This document shows, piece after piece, positions 19,052 to 29,479 of a DNA stretch of 64,000 bases. Origin of the DNA: Rouxiella chamberiensis (GTDB lineage Bacteria; Pseudomonadota; Gammaproteobacteria; Enterobacterales; Enterobacteriaceae). A program made the translations under genes and the position numbers. The DNA lies in the NCBI RefSeq assembly GCF_026967475.1, contig NZ_CP114058.1:1178001-1242000 (forward strand), given 5' to 3'. Under the pieces are notes generated by a model. It was given only the letters and a program-made list of their open reading frames with translations, ran no database searches and had not been told where the DNA came from. Within the stretch, counting starts at the first letter, position 1. Each line of letters opens with the position of its first letter.

Positions 19052-20882
19052 ATGAATGATATATATATTAGTCGTGTGCAAATTGAAGGTGGTTTTCTTG
19101 ATGGTTTAGATGTATCTCTAAAACATGGTTTAAATACGATTATTGGTGCACGAGGAACCGGGAAGTCTACATTCATCGAACTGATTCGGTACTGCCTAGA
19201 TGTTAAAGGTCATACCATTGAATCAAATAATAAAGCTATATCTCATGCCAAATCTGTTCTTAATGATGGGCAAATAACCGTTACCATATGTAATGGTAGT
19301 GACTCTTTTTCTTATACGAGAACTGGTGATAGTGAGCCTACTCCTCCAATAGATCGCAATCTGAAAACTCCACTGATATTTTCCCAAACAGAAATTGAAA
19401 ATGTTGGGCTAACATCCTCTGGGCGAATGAAACTCATTGACGATTTTTTGTCTGGTCTCGATACGTTACACCAGCAAGAATTTGCAGAAATAGCTATTGT
19501 AGAATCTTATGCATCAGAGATTCTATCATTATCATCGAGTGTTGATGATGTCGAAGACAAATTGTTAATGCTACCACAGCTTAGACAACAAATGATTTTA
19601 ATCGAGTTAGAAGAAAAAAATAGCTGGAATATCTGAAGTCGCAAAATTAAAATCTGATGACTTAAAGAAACTAAGTGATGTTTACTTTAAATTAAATGAA
19701 AATGTTGAAAAAAATAATAAAAAGATAGAAAAAATCAGTTCATTAAAGCGTAACTTAAACTCATTCATGGCTGAAAAACAAGAAGTAGAATCGTGGGTGT
19801 CAAGTGAAGTTTCTAGTGATGCTAGAATAGTAAATGAATTAAAAATAGCAGGAGGTCATATATCTTCGATAATCTCTGCTTTTGATAGTTTCATGCATGA
19901 TATATCAATTGAATTAAATGAACTGCAAGTTAAGATACAAGATATAACAAAACAAGGACAAGGCTTGCGTTCTGACATCGATAAAATACAGGAAGGAGCA
20001 GGAGAGGTAGCTAGGAAGCGTCAAACACTTCAGCAATCTATCTTAAATCTTGAAAATATTAAAAAACTCAACTTTGATAAAAGTATTAAAGTATTGGATT
20101 TAAAAAACAAAAGAGACCTTTCTCTAACAAGGCTTTGTGATCTCCGAAAACAGAGGTCTGACTTACGTGTTGCCAAATGCAATGATTTGAATAAAGCATT
20201 GAAACCTAAAATAAAAGTAACTATCGAAGTCGCTAATAGATTAGATGACTATCAACAGGTATTGATAAATGCATTGAAAGGGGGGTATTAGATACAATGA
20301 CATTGCACCGATTATTAGCGAATCAATTCCTCCTGTTATTTTAATTAAAATTCTTGAGTCTAACGATATTGATGGTTTTATTTCACTTGTTTCAATATCT
20401 AAAGACCGAGCATTGAAGATAATCAACAGTCTCAAACAAGCTACTGATAAGATAGCCACTGTCCTGCTTGAAGATGAAATAAAACTAGAGTTATTAGACG
20501 GTTCTGAATATAAAGATTTTACTGCGCTTTCTACTGGTCAGCGATGTACAGTGATACTACCGATAATTTTAGAGCATAAGGAAAGCATCTTAGTAGTAGA
20601 TCAGCCTGAAGATCATATTGATAATGCATTTATTGTAGAAACATTAATTTCTTCCATCACTAGGCGAGCTAATGATGGGCAAATCATTGTTTCTTCGCAC
20701 AATGCAAATGTACCAGTTTTAGGTGGTGCCGAAACTGTTATTCATTTAAATTCTGATGGGACTCGGGGATATGTTATTGCAGAGGGGGACTTGATGATAT
20801 TAATATCGTGAGTTCAATATCTAATGTCATGGAAGGTGGCAGAGAGGCATTTAACCGTAGGGCTGACTTCTATGGTAGATGA
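19052..20882 (+). CDS. SMC/RecF-like AAA ATPase, first gene of the cargo cassette, frameshifted
   Basis: About 610 residues after correcting three homopolymer breaks (19614-19620, 20280-20285, 20784-20788). Order: N-terminal ATPase lobe with Walker A GARGTGKST at residues 32-40; a long coiled coil (about 150-440); C-terminal lobe with a signature-like FTALSTGQRCTVILP, Walker B SILVVDQPEDHID and an H-loop region IIVSSHNANVPVLG. The end (VMEGGREAFNRRADFYGR) is typical of this ATPase group. The DQPEDHID motif recalls TrlF-like and other defence-associated ATPases, but there is no PHP or nuclease domain. Its end overlaps the start of the next gene by 11 bases, so the two are coupled. Confidence 0.82.
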
Positions 20883-21750
20883 TTTAAAAAAGCTTTAGAT
20901 AATTTGATATCTTCAGATGCCAACGAACGATTTTATGCAGCGAGATATTTTATAGAAAATAATACTCCAAGTGCTCGCTCTAAGTTAGAGGAACCAGAGG
21001 AGCAAGGAGTTAGTGAGACATGTTCGTATGGCTTTGGATAAAGCTCTACACCACATGTCTCCAGATTCACAGAATTTTCCTGAAACAGATGATTTGACTG
21101 ATAAAGCAAGAGTTAGATTCTTAAAGCGTGAAGCAATAAATGAATTCTCAGGGACAATACTCCATGAACTTTCACCTAAAATTGGTTTGTTAAAAGAACA
21201 TTTAGCTAATGAAATCCATGAATACGATAGTAGTAGTTCAAGGAAAGTCGTTGATAGCCTGCTTCGTATATTTGGTGCGATTGAAAGTCTTAGGCGCACT
21301 GCTAAGAAGCCAGAAAGCCATGAGTTTGACTTGGCACAGTTAATTAGAGATATAATCGCTGAAGAGCATAGTGAAAATATTTCATATTTATATGAGGGGA
21401 TTCAGCCCTGCATAATTAAATCAGATCGTCGCATTTTGGGCTTAGCACTTGCGAATGGCATACGTAATGCCATTGAATCAATTAACGCACACGCTTTTAG
21501 TGAAAGAGATTTAACGATTTGTTGGGGAGCAAGTGATGTTGATAATTGGGTAAGCATTATCGATACTGGCACCGGATTGCTAGGTTCTCCAGAGGCTGCT
21601 TTTAAAATCGGTAATACCAATAAGGCCAATCATACAGGATTTGGTATGGCTATAATTCAGCAGGCAGTTGAGAACTTAGGTGGTTCTGTATCTCTTGCTA
21701 ATATCGTTTCTGGTGGAGCTAAGTTAGATTTACGGTGGGGTAACTTTTAA
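20872..21750 (+). CDS. Soluble histidine kinase with HEAT-like N-terminus, frameshifted
   Basis: About 291 residues from ATG 20872 (MVDDLKKALDNLISSDANER) after correcting an A run (20886-20891, one short) and an extra G at 20990-20991. The N-terminal 60 residues look like one HEAT-type helical repeat (NERFYAARYFIENN). A dimerisation/phosphoacceptor helix has the H-box GTILHELSPKIG near residue 97. The GHKL ATPase domain has the N-box LANGIRNAIES, G1 box DTGTG and G2 box HTGFGMAI. No transmembrane segment or periplasmic sensor: it must sense something in the cytoplasm. It overlaps the receiver gene by one base (TAATG), making a cognate pair likely. Confidence 0.8.
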
Positions 21751-23191
21751 TGTCAAATAGAAATTTTAAATTGTTAATTGTAGAAGATGAACCTGATATA
21801 TCGGATAATATTTCTAGCGTGTTTAAGCGCATATTCAATGATATAGATATTACTTTTGCTACTTGTCGTGATGAGGCATTTGAAATTCTAGAGAGTGAGA
21901 ATGTTTTTTTTGACTATATTACATTGGATTTGAATTTTTCAGTAATAAAAAATGGATTTGATAAAGATCCCCAAAATGGCCTAGCAGTGCTTGCGAAATG
22001 CGTGAGCGATATCAAAGGAACACCAATCCTCATCCTGACTGGAACTAGTACAGTTGATATGATTGGGCAATTCTTATCCTCATCGGTTATTACTGACATT
22101 TGGGGTAGCGGAGTTGCAGGTCCTACAATTGAGCATTGTAGAAAGGAAAATATAAACGAGCTTTCTAAAATTGTTGAAAGTTTAAAAATAAAATTTGACA
22201 ATATATATAATGTAGAACTGAATTTTGAATCTGATAACATTACTCTTCCGATTGAACATGATCGATTATTAAGGATATTTAGTAAAAAACATGGCAGCGT
22301 CATTACAAAAATAAAAGCTATAGGGGGAGGGCTATCAGCATCAAAAGTCTATGGATTAGAACTGTCAAATGAGTATGGTCATGTTTTTTGAGAGTGGTGT
22401 CTAAGTGCGGTCCAAATGAAAAAGTTAATGAGGATGAAACTAATTATCGTACTTTTATATCAAGGTTGTCACCTGGAGCAACTCCACGATACATAGATCT
22501 TATAGTTCATGGGGCAGCTTCTTATGGTGCTGTATTCTATGGGTTTGCTCACACTTATGATCATTCATTTTTCAGTGCCTCTGAAGCCGGCGTAATGAAT
22601 AGTGATTTATACTTAAATACGAGAAATATACTTGATATTTGGTATGATGCTCGAGTTATGAGAAATTGTTCTATAAAAAGTATACGTCAGCAAATATTAT
22701 CAGATGAAAATGCCTTTGATTTAATGAAAAAATATAATCTTAATACAGCGTTTCATTTTGAAAATCATACTGTAAATTGTTCACATTCCGTTCAGCATGG
22801 TGATTTACATGGTGAAAATATACTGATTAACACCAAAGATCAATCATCATCTCTTATTGATTATGGTGATATTGGAGAAATGGTCAGTATTTTAGATCCT
22901 CTTACATTAGAATGTAGCTTCTTATTTCATCCAGATGCAGCCAAGTATGACTGGCCCACTGATGAGAATTTAGATAATTGGCATTCAATAGAGCAGTATC
23001 TAGATGGTTGTCCTATTGCTTCTGAAATCCGATTTTGTAGAGATTGGCTTAATTCAAGGAAACGCGGTAACAGAGAGGTTAGTGCTTGCTTATATTCCTA
23101 CGCCTTACGTCAATTAAAATATCCTGGGACTGATAAAAATAGAGCTTTAAGACTGATTGATGCGGCATATAGGCTTTACGTAGCATCCTAG
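21750..23191 (+). CDS. Response-regulator receiver fused to an APH-like kinase, frameshifted
   Basis: About 480 residues after adding one T in the run 22384-22389. Residues 1-125 are a receiver domain: acidic pair Glu12-Asp13 (LLIVEDEPD), phosphoacceptor Asp60 (ITLDLNF), Thr97 (ILTGT). The usual lysine near the fifth strand is not evident. From about residue 175 an aminoglycoside-phosphotransferase/choline-kinase-like domain follows: glycine-rich loop GGGLSASKVYGLEL, VVSKCG lysine strand, catalytic loop SVQHGDLHGENILIN (HxDxxxxN) and metal-binding SLIDYGD. The split falls inside the kinase N-lobe, which argues for one fused protein. A phosphorelay controlling a small-molecule or protein kinase is inferred; the kinase substrate is unknown. 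Confidence 0.78.
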
Positions 23192-23219
23192 TTAATTTAT
23201 TAATTTTGATTTTTATCGC

Positions 23220-23252
23220 AGTGAGCTTTATTTCACAAAGCTCACTTGTTTT
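23220..23252 (+). terminator. Terminator after the cargo cassette
   Basis: Perfect ten-base-pair stem AGTGAGCTTT / AAAGCTCACT with a seven-base loop, followed by TGTTTTA. It begins 28 bases after the stop of the receiver-kinase gene and separates the cassette from the next gene. Confidence 0.85.
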
Positions 23253-23437
23253 AGCATGTTTCTTCTATACGAAAATGAAAATTAAGTGAATAATGTTTTT
23301 ACAGGTTTAATGAATATTAATAGACGTGAATTTCTAAATAATTCTTTATGCTAATATTAAAAATTCTTTACAGCTGGATTATTTGATTGATAAAATAGAT
23401 GCGTTGAGTGTACAGGATGGTTAAAAAGGATATAGTA

Positions 23438-24445
23438 ATGGATGAGTTGTGGAATGAACTTAGTGTGAAATTAAATGGATATATTACCACTTTAAAGAAA
23501 ACTAACCCTAATGGTAAATACAATAATAATTTTCCAAGAAAAAATAAAATTAGCTCTACTAATGAAGCGCAAATAAATATTATTTTTGAGCAAAGTGAAA
23601 AGATTTTGAATTTGAGGGGAAACGATAATGTACTAGGTTTAAATCTCCATCAAGATGATAAAGTTGATTTGTTGAAACATTTCCTGGCTGACCTTGAGCA
23701 ATTTTCCACAGAAAATGGGCTTTACTTAGGAGGAAATCAGATATTCACGTATGGTCAATCTAGGATAGCTGAGCACGCTTTGTTTCATTTGGCTGCATCT
23801 CCAGTTTTTCCCAATACATATAGAACTATAGAACAACATGCAGGTAAAGTCTTCGATGTCTATTCTATTCCATTTAAAATTAGAGTGTCACTTGAAAATA
23901 AAATAAAAAGCATTATCGGCTTTGAAAGTATTGATGTGGTGAAATTAAATGGTGATAATGTGAAATCATATGATTTTCCTTTTACATACATATTAAATGA
24001 GCTGATTTATTTGAAATGCTTAGATTTACCATGTTCTTTGGAGAATATAAAAAATATTTATCAGTGGAGTTGTAACTTCTGTCATACAGGGGAGAAGGAG
24101 CCTATATGGCTTTCACTTAAAGCGCTTGAAATTATTTCACCTCTTTTTATTTTCAAATATCAAAAAGAGTATGAAATTAGTGTCATGGAGCTATGGCATA
24201 GATATGTCTTTTCTGAGGAGTATATGTTGGGAAAGTTATCCAGATATAAAGGTTTTGTTAATCCAATTTATCATCTAAAAAAAGGTTGGTCAATTAATAA
24301 GTTGCAGAGCTGTTTAAATAAACCAATCGATGTTAAAAGAAAATATAAAAGAAAGGATGCAAAGGAAGTCCTATTTAATCTGTCTGAAACACAACTTAGC
24401 GAGGTGAGCTATTATTTTTGTGATAGGACAAGGGAGTATTACTAA
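23438..24445 (+). CDS. Unrecognised cargo gene near the right end of the element
   Basis: Protein of 335 residues from ATG 23438 (MDELWNELSVKLNGYITTL), chosen for AAGGAT eight bases upstream; earlier in-frame starts are GTG 23408 and ATG 23417. I recognise no family. It is soluble and mixed helical, with conserved-looking aromatic segments (YGQSRIAEHALFHLAASPVF, YQWSCNFCHTGEKEPIWLS, MELWHRYVFSEEY) and a basic Lys/Arg stretch near the C-terminus (VKRKYKRKD). A single CxxC (CNFC) is present. It stands alone after the cassette terminator, before the element's right end, in a typical cargo position. The frame is intact over 1 kb of AT-rich DNA, so the gene is real. Confidence 0.65.
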   Translation: MDELWNELSVKLNGYITTLKKTNPNGKYNNNFPRKNKISSTNEAQINIIFEQSEKILNLRGNDNVLGLNLHQDDKVDLLKHFLADLEQFSTENGLYLGGNQIFTYGQSRIAEHALFHLAASPVFPNTYRTIEQHAGKVFDVYSIPFKIRVSLENKIKSIIGFESIDVVKLNGDNVKSYDFPFTYILNELIYLKCLDLPCSLENIKNIYQWSCNFCHTGEKEPIWLSLKALEIISPLFIFKYQKEYEISVMELWHRYVFSEEYMLGKLSRYKGFVNPIYHLKKGWSINKLQSCLNKPIDVKRKYKRKDAKEVLFNLSETQLSEVSYYFCDRTREYY

Positions 24446-24478
24446 ATAAGGTAACTAAAATCTTAATGTCCATAAAGT

Positions 24479-24492
24479 AACTTAGCTAAGTT
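24479..24492. repeat. Perfect 14-base palindrome near the right end
   Basis: AACTTAGCTAAGTT. The half-site CTTAG/CTAAG is the same as in the two operator-like sites at 18528 and 18562, but without the five-base spacer. Confidence 0.55.
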
Positions 24493-24751
24493 ATTATTCT
24501 AGAGAGGTTAATTTCAGACTTTTATCTAGTGTTTTTGGTTGCTAAAGGATAATGGAATGTTAAATAATTATGATTTATCGCTCATAACAGGCTCATTAGT
24601 TGATTTTGAAAGGCTCATGTCAAACGAATTTTACATTGTTCTATATGCAATAGTCAGCTCTTGGCACTTTTTTTTATGAAAATCCCAAAACTCTGAAGTC
24701 CAATTTTTTTCATGGAAATCATAAAAATAAATTTTTTCACAAAAAATACTT

Positions 24752-24760
24752 GTAACAGTA
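24752..24760 (-). repeat. Right terminal inverted repeat of the element
   Basis: GTAACAGTA on the plus strand (TACTGTTAC on the minus strand), partner of the left repeat. Five bases, ATGAT, lie between it and host codon 107; they could be a coupling sequence carried from an earlier insertion site. Confidence 0.55.
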
Positions 24761-24765
24761 ATGAT

Positions 24766-26372
24766 GAGGGGCAATTGCTGGTCGACGAAGTGCTGGATTA
24801 TCTGGATCTTGACGCCACCAAGCGCCAGCAGGTGCAACGCTGTCTGGTCAATGATCTCAATCCGCAGGCGGTCGAGCGGGCGGTGTCCCGTCTGCGCGAC
24901 AATCGCGATTTCATTCCATTGTGTGTTTCTGCGCTGGCTCGTTCCGCGCCGACTGGCTCTACGGCATCAACATGACGCGCGCCTACACGATTCTTGGACG
25001 CAACGCCGGTTACAACGGCGTGCTTTCCGTGGGGCGCGTGCAGACGCCGGTACTCGGGCTGGTGGTCCGCCGCGACGAAGAGATTGAAAACTTTGTGGCC
25101 AGAGACTTCTTCGAGGTCAAGGCGCACATCGTGACCCCCGCCGACGAGCGCTTTGTCGCCGTCTGGCAACCCAGTGAGTCCTGCGAACCTTATCAGGATG
25201 AAGAGGGGCGTCTGCTGCATCGTCCACTGGCCGATCACGTGGTGGCGCGCATCGGCGGGCAGCCTGCTGTTGTCAGCGGCTACAACGACAAACGCGAGTC
25301 TGAAACCGCGCCGCTGCCGTTCTCGCTCTCCACGCTGCAAATCGAGGGAGCCAAAGCCTTTGGTTTAAGCGCGCAGAAAATCCTCGACATCTGCCAGCGT
25401 CTGTATGAAACCCACAAGCTGATTACCTATCCACGTTCCGACAGCCGCTATCTGCCGGAGGAGCATTTCGCCGGCCGTCATTCCGTGCTTAACGCCATCG
25501 GCATCCATCAACCCTCTCTGATGCCGCAGCCAGCGCTGGATACCGATAAACGCAATCGTTGCTGGGATGACAAAAAAGTCGATGCGCACCACGCGATTAT
25601 TCCGACCGCGCGCAGCAGCCGTGTCAACCTGACCGACGATGAAAGCAAGATTTACGGCCTGATTGCCCGACAATACCTGATGCAGTTTTGCGCCGACGCA
25701 GTGTTCCGTAAATGCGTGATTGATCTGGATATCGCCGGCGGTAAATTTGTCGCCAAGGCGCGTTTTCTGGCCGATGCCGGTTGGCGCACGCTGCTCGGCA
25801 GCAAAGAGCGCGACGAAGAAAACGAAGGAACGCCGTTACCCGTTGTGGCCAAGGGCGATGAACTGCTCTGCGAGCGCGGCGAAGTGGTCGAACGCCAGAC
25901 CCAGCCGCCACGCCCGTTTACCGACGCCACGCTGCTTTCGGCGATGACCGGCATTGCCCGCTTCGTGCAGGACAAGGCGCTGAAAAAGATTTTGCGTGCC
26001 ACGGATGGCCTAGGCACGGAGGCCACGCGCGCCGGAATTATCGAGCTGCTGTTCCGCCGTGAATTCCTCTACAAGAAAGGACGCTATATTCATTCCAGCG
26101 ACACCGGAAGGGCGTTGATTCACTCGCTGCCCGACATCGCCGCGCGCCCCGATATGACCGCCGACTGGGAATCGACCCTGACGCGCATCAGCGAAAAGAA
26201 CTGCCGTTATCAAGATTTTATGCAGCCATTGGTCTCGACGCTGCAAGACCTGATTGTGCAGGCCAGACAAAATCGTGTGTCTCCGGCCTTTCGCACTATC
26301 CCGTCCAAGCCCAAAGCTGCCGCGCCAAAACGTAAACGCGCGCCCGCCAAGGCCGGCAAAAGCGAGAAATAA
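24766..26372 (+). pseudogene. topB: 3' fragment of host topB, with one frameshift
   Basis: Continues the split topB from codon 107: [13 protein letters not shown] onward to the stop at 26370. It holds Glu107, the rest of Toprim, the catalytic Tyr ([20 protein letters not shown]), [12 protein letters not shown] and a basic tail ([18 protein letters not shown]). It has no own start at the junction and lacks the first 106 codons, so it is not functional while the element is present. A single-base gap at 24944-24945 (CC, expected CCC before GCGCCGAC) breaks the frame and is likely a read error. Precise excision of the element would rebuild an intact gene. Confidence 0.94.
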
Positions 26373-26411
26373 AAAAAGCCCAAGGTGACGTTGTCACGTT
26401 GGGCTTTATTG
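26373..26411. terminator. Bidirectional terminator between topB and nudG
   Basis: AAAGCCCAA..TTGGGCTTT with an inner GTGAC/GTCAC stem, A run before and TTATT after, located between the convergent topB and nudG stop codons. Confidence 0.85.
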
Positions 26412-26420
26412 CGCTGCCGC

Positions 26421-26822
26421 CTAGCAACACGAGGCGAGATACGCTTCCAAAAGGGGAACGTCGGCAGGAGCAAGGTCGTACTCGCAAGCCTGCTGCGGCG
26501 TCACCCAGACCGTTTCGCTGTGACAACGTAACGAAAGGGTGCCGGTAAAGCCGCTGACTCGCAGCGCATGCAGTTCGATAATTCTTTCACCGCGCTGCCA
26601 GCGGTGGCTGGCAATCCACTGCTCGACCTGCGCGTCGATGTTCAACTCCTCGTGCAACTCACGCTGCAAAGCCTGCGACAGCGTTTCGCCAGCCTCGACC
26701 TTGCCGCCCGGAAACTCCCATTTACCGGCAAGATCGCTACTGTTGTCACGCCGCGCCAGCAGAATATGGTCGCCGCGTTCGATAATCGCGGCGACCACAT
26801 GCAACGTGTTCAAGGTGCTCAC
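26421..26822 (-). CDS. nudG: CTP pyrophosphohydrolase NudG (Nudix)
   Basis: Nudix hydrolase of 133 residues (E. coli 135) acting on CTP, dCTP and oxidised pyrimidine nucleotides in E. coli. The Nudix box is complete: [13 protein letters not shown] followed by [28 protein letters not shown] and the C-terminal [13 protein letters not shown] match NudG. The start is GTG 26822, overlapping the xthA TGA stop (GTGA), so the two nucleotide-damage genes are translationally coupled. Confidence 0.9.
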   Translation of the reverse strand: MSTLNTLHVVAAIIERGDHILLARRDNSSDLAGKWEFPGGKVEAGETLSQALQRELHEELNIDAQVEQWIASHRWQRGERIIELHALRVSGFTGTLSLRCHSETVWVTPQQACEYDLAPADVPLLEAYLASCC

Positions 26823-27628
26823 TTAAGGTCGAACTCCGCCCAGACAGGCGCGTGGTCGGAAGGTTTTTCCATCGCGCGTGTCACATAATCGATGCCGGTT
26901 GCCGTGCAGCGTGCGGCCAGCGGCGTGCTGGCCAAAACCAGATCGATGCGCAGCCCGCGATTGTCGTCAAAGCCTTTGGAACGGTAGTCAAACCATGAGA
27001 ACTGATCGTTGACCTCGGGATTGGCAAACCGGAAGGTGTCGACCAGACCCCAACCTTTAAGCTTGTCCATCCATTCACGTTCTTCCGGCAGAAACGAGCA
27101 TTTGCCGGTCCGCAACCAGCGCTTACGGCTGTCTTCGCCAATTCCGATATCCAGATCGGTCGGGCTGATATTGACATCGCCCATCACCACGACCGGTTTC
27201 TCGACGGAAAGCTGCTGCTGCAGATAGTCCTGCAAATCGGCGTAGAAACGCTGTTTGGCCGGGAATTTGGTCGGATGGTCGCGGCTTTCGCCCTGCGGGA
27301 AGTAGCCGTTGATCACGGTGAGCACGCCCTGCGGGGTGTCGATATCCGCCATGATGATGCGACGCTGGGCGTCTTCTTCATCGCCCGGAAAACCGCGGCG
27401 TACGTCCAGCGGCTTTTCTTTGGTCAGCAGTGCCACGCCATAGTGACCTTTCTGCCCATGATAATAGACGTGATAACCATGTTGGCTGACTTCTTCGAGC
27501 GGGAACATGTCGTCGTGGACTTTTGTTTCCTGCAAACCGATAACGTCGGGCTGATGTTGTTCGATAATTGCCGCAAGCTGATGGGGGCGAGCGCGCAATC
27601 CGTTGATATTGAAAGAGACGAACTTCAT
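26819..27628 (-). CDS. xthA: Exodeoxyribonuclease III (AP endonuclease)
   Basis: Base-excision repair enzyme cutting at abasic sites, 269 residues, intact. Exonuclease/endonuclease/phosphatase-fold residues are visible: [18 protein letters not shown] with metal-binding Glu34, [13 protein letters not shown] (Asp151 and Asn153), and [12 protein letters not shown] with the catalytic His259. It starts at ATG 27628 and its last bases overlap nudG. Confidence 0.96.
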   Translation of the reverse strand: MKFVSFNINGLRARPHQLAAIIEQHQPDVIGLQETKVHDDMFPLEEVSQHGYHVYYHGQKGHYGVALLTKEKPLDVRRGFPGDEEDAQRRIIMADIDTPQGVLTVINGYFPQGESRDHPTKFPAKQRFYADLQDYLQQQLSVEKPVVVMGDVNISPTDLDIGIGEDSRKRWLRTGKCSFLPEEREWMDKLKGWGLVDTFRFANPEVNDQFSWFDYRSKGFDDNRGLRIDLVLASTPLAARCTATGIDYVTRAMEKPSDHAPVWAEFDLK

Positions 27629-27878
27629 AGTCGGGAACCATTTGGCGTTGAATTCAGCCGCTGATGGTAGCAGAGTTTGTTCTGCAATGTCACGATGGGC
27701 GCGGACTGTTACGTCTGATGAACAGGCATTAGCAGGGCGTTAGCGCCTGACCCTGATGAGGAAACCGTCAGGCAGCAAATTTTCTGTCAACATTTTGTGA
27801 CAGTCTCTTTTTACAGGAGGCGCGACAGGGTATTATGACCCCAAGAAATTCTGTATTCCTCGAAGAAGGTCAACACTG
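27629..27878. other. Divergent intergenic region xthA/tyrR
   Basis: 250 bases with no gene. Before tyrR, TTTACA (27810) and TATTAT (27831) are 15 bases apart, a weak promoter candidate. I see no clear TyrR box (TGTAAA-N6-TTTACA). Confidence 0.4.
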
Positions 27879-29452
27879 ATGCGCCTGGAAGTTTTTTGCG
27901 AAGACCGTCTGGGTCTTGCCCGAGAGTTACTCGATTTATTGGTGCTGCGCAGTATTGATTTGCATGGGATAGAGATTGCGGCCTCCAGCCGAATCTACCT
28001 CAACTTTTCGCAGCTCGATTTTGACACCTTCCGCGCCCTGATGGCCGAAATACGCCGTATCGAAGGCGTGACCGATGTACGCACCGTGCCGTTTATGCCG
28101 TCGGAAAGAGAACATCGCGCGCTGCGTGCACTGCTGGTTTCCATGCCCGAGCCGGTGTTTTCCATCGACATGAAAGGCCGTATCGAACTGGTCAATCCGG
28201 CGGCGCTGTCGCTGTTTGATCTCGAAGAAGCCAGGGTGCGTCAGCACACGGCGGGCAGCCTGATTAGCGGTTACAACTTTACCCGCTGGCTCGAACACGA
28301 CAGCGACAAACCGCATACCGACCGCGTTGTGATCCACGGGCAGGATTTCCTGATGGATCTCACGCCTATTCAACTGGACGATGAGAACCGCGCCAGCGAA
28401 GTCGTGGGTGCCGTGGTGATGCTGAAATCGGCCGCCAGAATGGGACGTCAGCTTCAGGATTTGACCATCAACGACGAGCGCGAGTTCGACCACATCGTTG
28501 CCGTCAGCCCGAAAATGCGTCAGGTGCTGGAACAGGCGAAAAAACTGGCGATGCTCGATGCCCCGCTGCTTATCATCGGCGATACCGGCACGGGTAAAGA
28601 CCTGCTGGCGCGCGCCTGCCATCTGCGCTCGGCGCGCGGCAAGAATGCCTTCCTTGGCCTGAACTGCGCCTCTTTGCCCGACGACGTGGTCGAGAGCGAG
28701 CTGTTTGGCTATGCGGCCGGCGCGTATCCCAATGCGGTTGAAGGTAAAAGGGCTTCTTCGAACAGGCCAACGGCGGTTCGGTGCTGCTCGACGAAATCGG
28801 CGAGATGTCGCCTCGCATGCAGATAAAGCTGCTGCGTTTTCTCAATGACGGCACGTTCCGCCGCGTGGGGGAAGAGCATGAGGTCAAGGTCGACGTGCGC
28901 GTCATCTGTGCCACGCAGAAGAATCTGGTAGAACTGGTGCAGCGCGGTGAATTCCGCGAAGATCTCTATTATCGTCTCAACGTGTTAACGGTGACGCTGC
29001 CGCCGCTGCGCGAACGTCCGACCGATATCATGCCGCTGGCCGAGCTGTTTGTCGCGCGCTTTGCCGATGAGCAGGGCATGTCGCGTCCGAAGCTGAATCC
29101 TCAGCTTGGCAGTTACCTTACCCACTACGGCTGGCCGGGCAACGTGCGTCAGTTGAAGAACGCCATCTATCGCGCGCTGACTCAGCTTGAGGGCAACGAG
29201 CTTCGCCCGCAGGATGTCGCGCTGCCGGACTTCGATGCGGAAGTCACCCTGGGTGAAGAGGCGCTGAACGGATCTCTGGATGATATCAGCAAGCGTTTCG
29301 AGCGGTCTGTGCTGACACGGCTGTACCGCAACTATCCGAGTACCCGCAAGCTGGCGAAACGTCTTGGGGTGTCGCATACCGCCATTGCCAACAAGTTGCG
29401 CGAATACGGATTAAGTACCCGTAAGCCGGAAGGCGGCGAGGGCGAAGAGTAG
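27879..29452 (+). CDS. tyrR: Transcriptional regulator TyrR, frameshifted at 28746
   Basis: Regulator of aromatic amino-acid biosynthesis and transport. The start MRLEVFCEDRLGLARELLDL is the ACT domain, followed by a PAS domain (about residues 80-190), a central sigma54-type AAA+ domain with Walker A GDTGTGKDLLA, and a C-terminal helix-turn-helix (STRKLAKRLGVSHTAIANKL). The frame breaks at 28746-28749, where a fifth A would restore GKKGFFEQANGGSVLLDEIG. About 524 residues when corrected; the E. coli protein is 513. Ends at TAG 29452. The break is in a homopolymer and the rest is perfectly conserved, so the gene is likely intact. Confidence 0.94.
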
Positions 29453-29479
29453 CCGTTTTGTGATCTTAAGAGTGACACA

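Larger units (their letters stand above)
10444..24765 (+). mobile_element. Three-tyrosine-recombinase element of about 14.3 kb inserted in topB
   Basis: Both ends are defined by the broken host topB: codon 106 ends at 10443 and codon 107 (GAG) resumes at 24766. Inside are three tandem tyrosine recombinases, a small coiled-coil protein, an intact-length second topB, regulators, a three-gene cassette and one unknown gene. Base composition is visibly much lower in G+C than the flanks. Imperfect inverted repeats TACTGGTAC and TACTGTTAC mark the ends. A trio of tyrosine recombinases plus a small accessory protein resembles the Tn554 and RIT groups of elements. No conjugation, phage structural or replication genes were seen, so it would need outside help to move between cells. 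Confidence 0.92.
24446..24765. other. Noncoding right end of the element
   Basis: About 320 AT-rich bases with no credible gene. It contains the perfect palindrome AACTTAGCTAAGTT at 24479-24492, several A and T runs, and the right terminal repeat. It probably holds recombinase binding sites. Confidence 0.5.

Noticed and set aside
10444..24765. Prophage or ICE
   Set aside because: No capsid, tail, lysis, relaxase or type IV secretion genes are present; only a recombinase trio and cargo.
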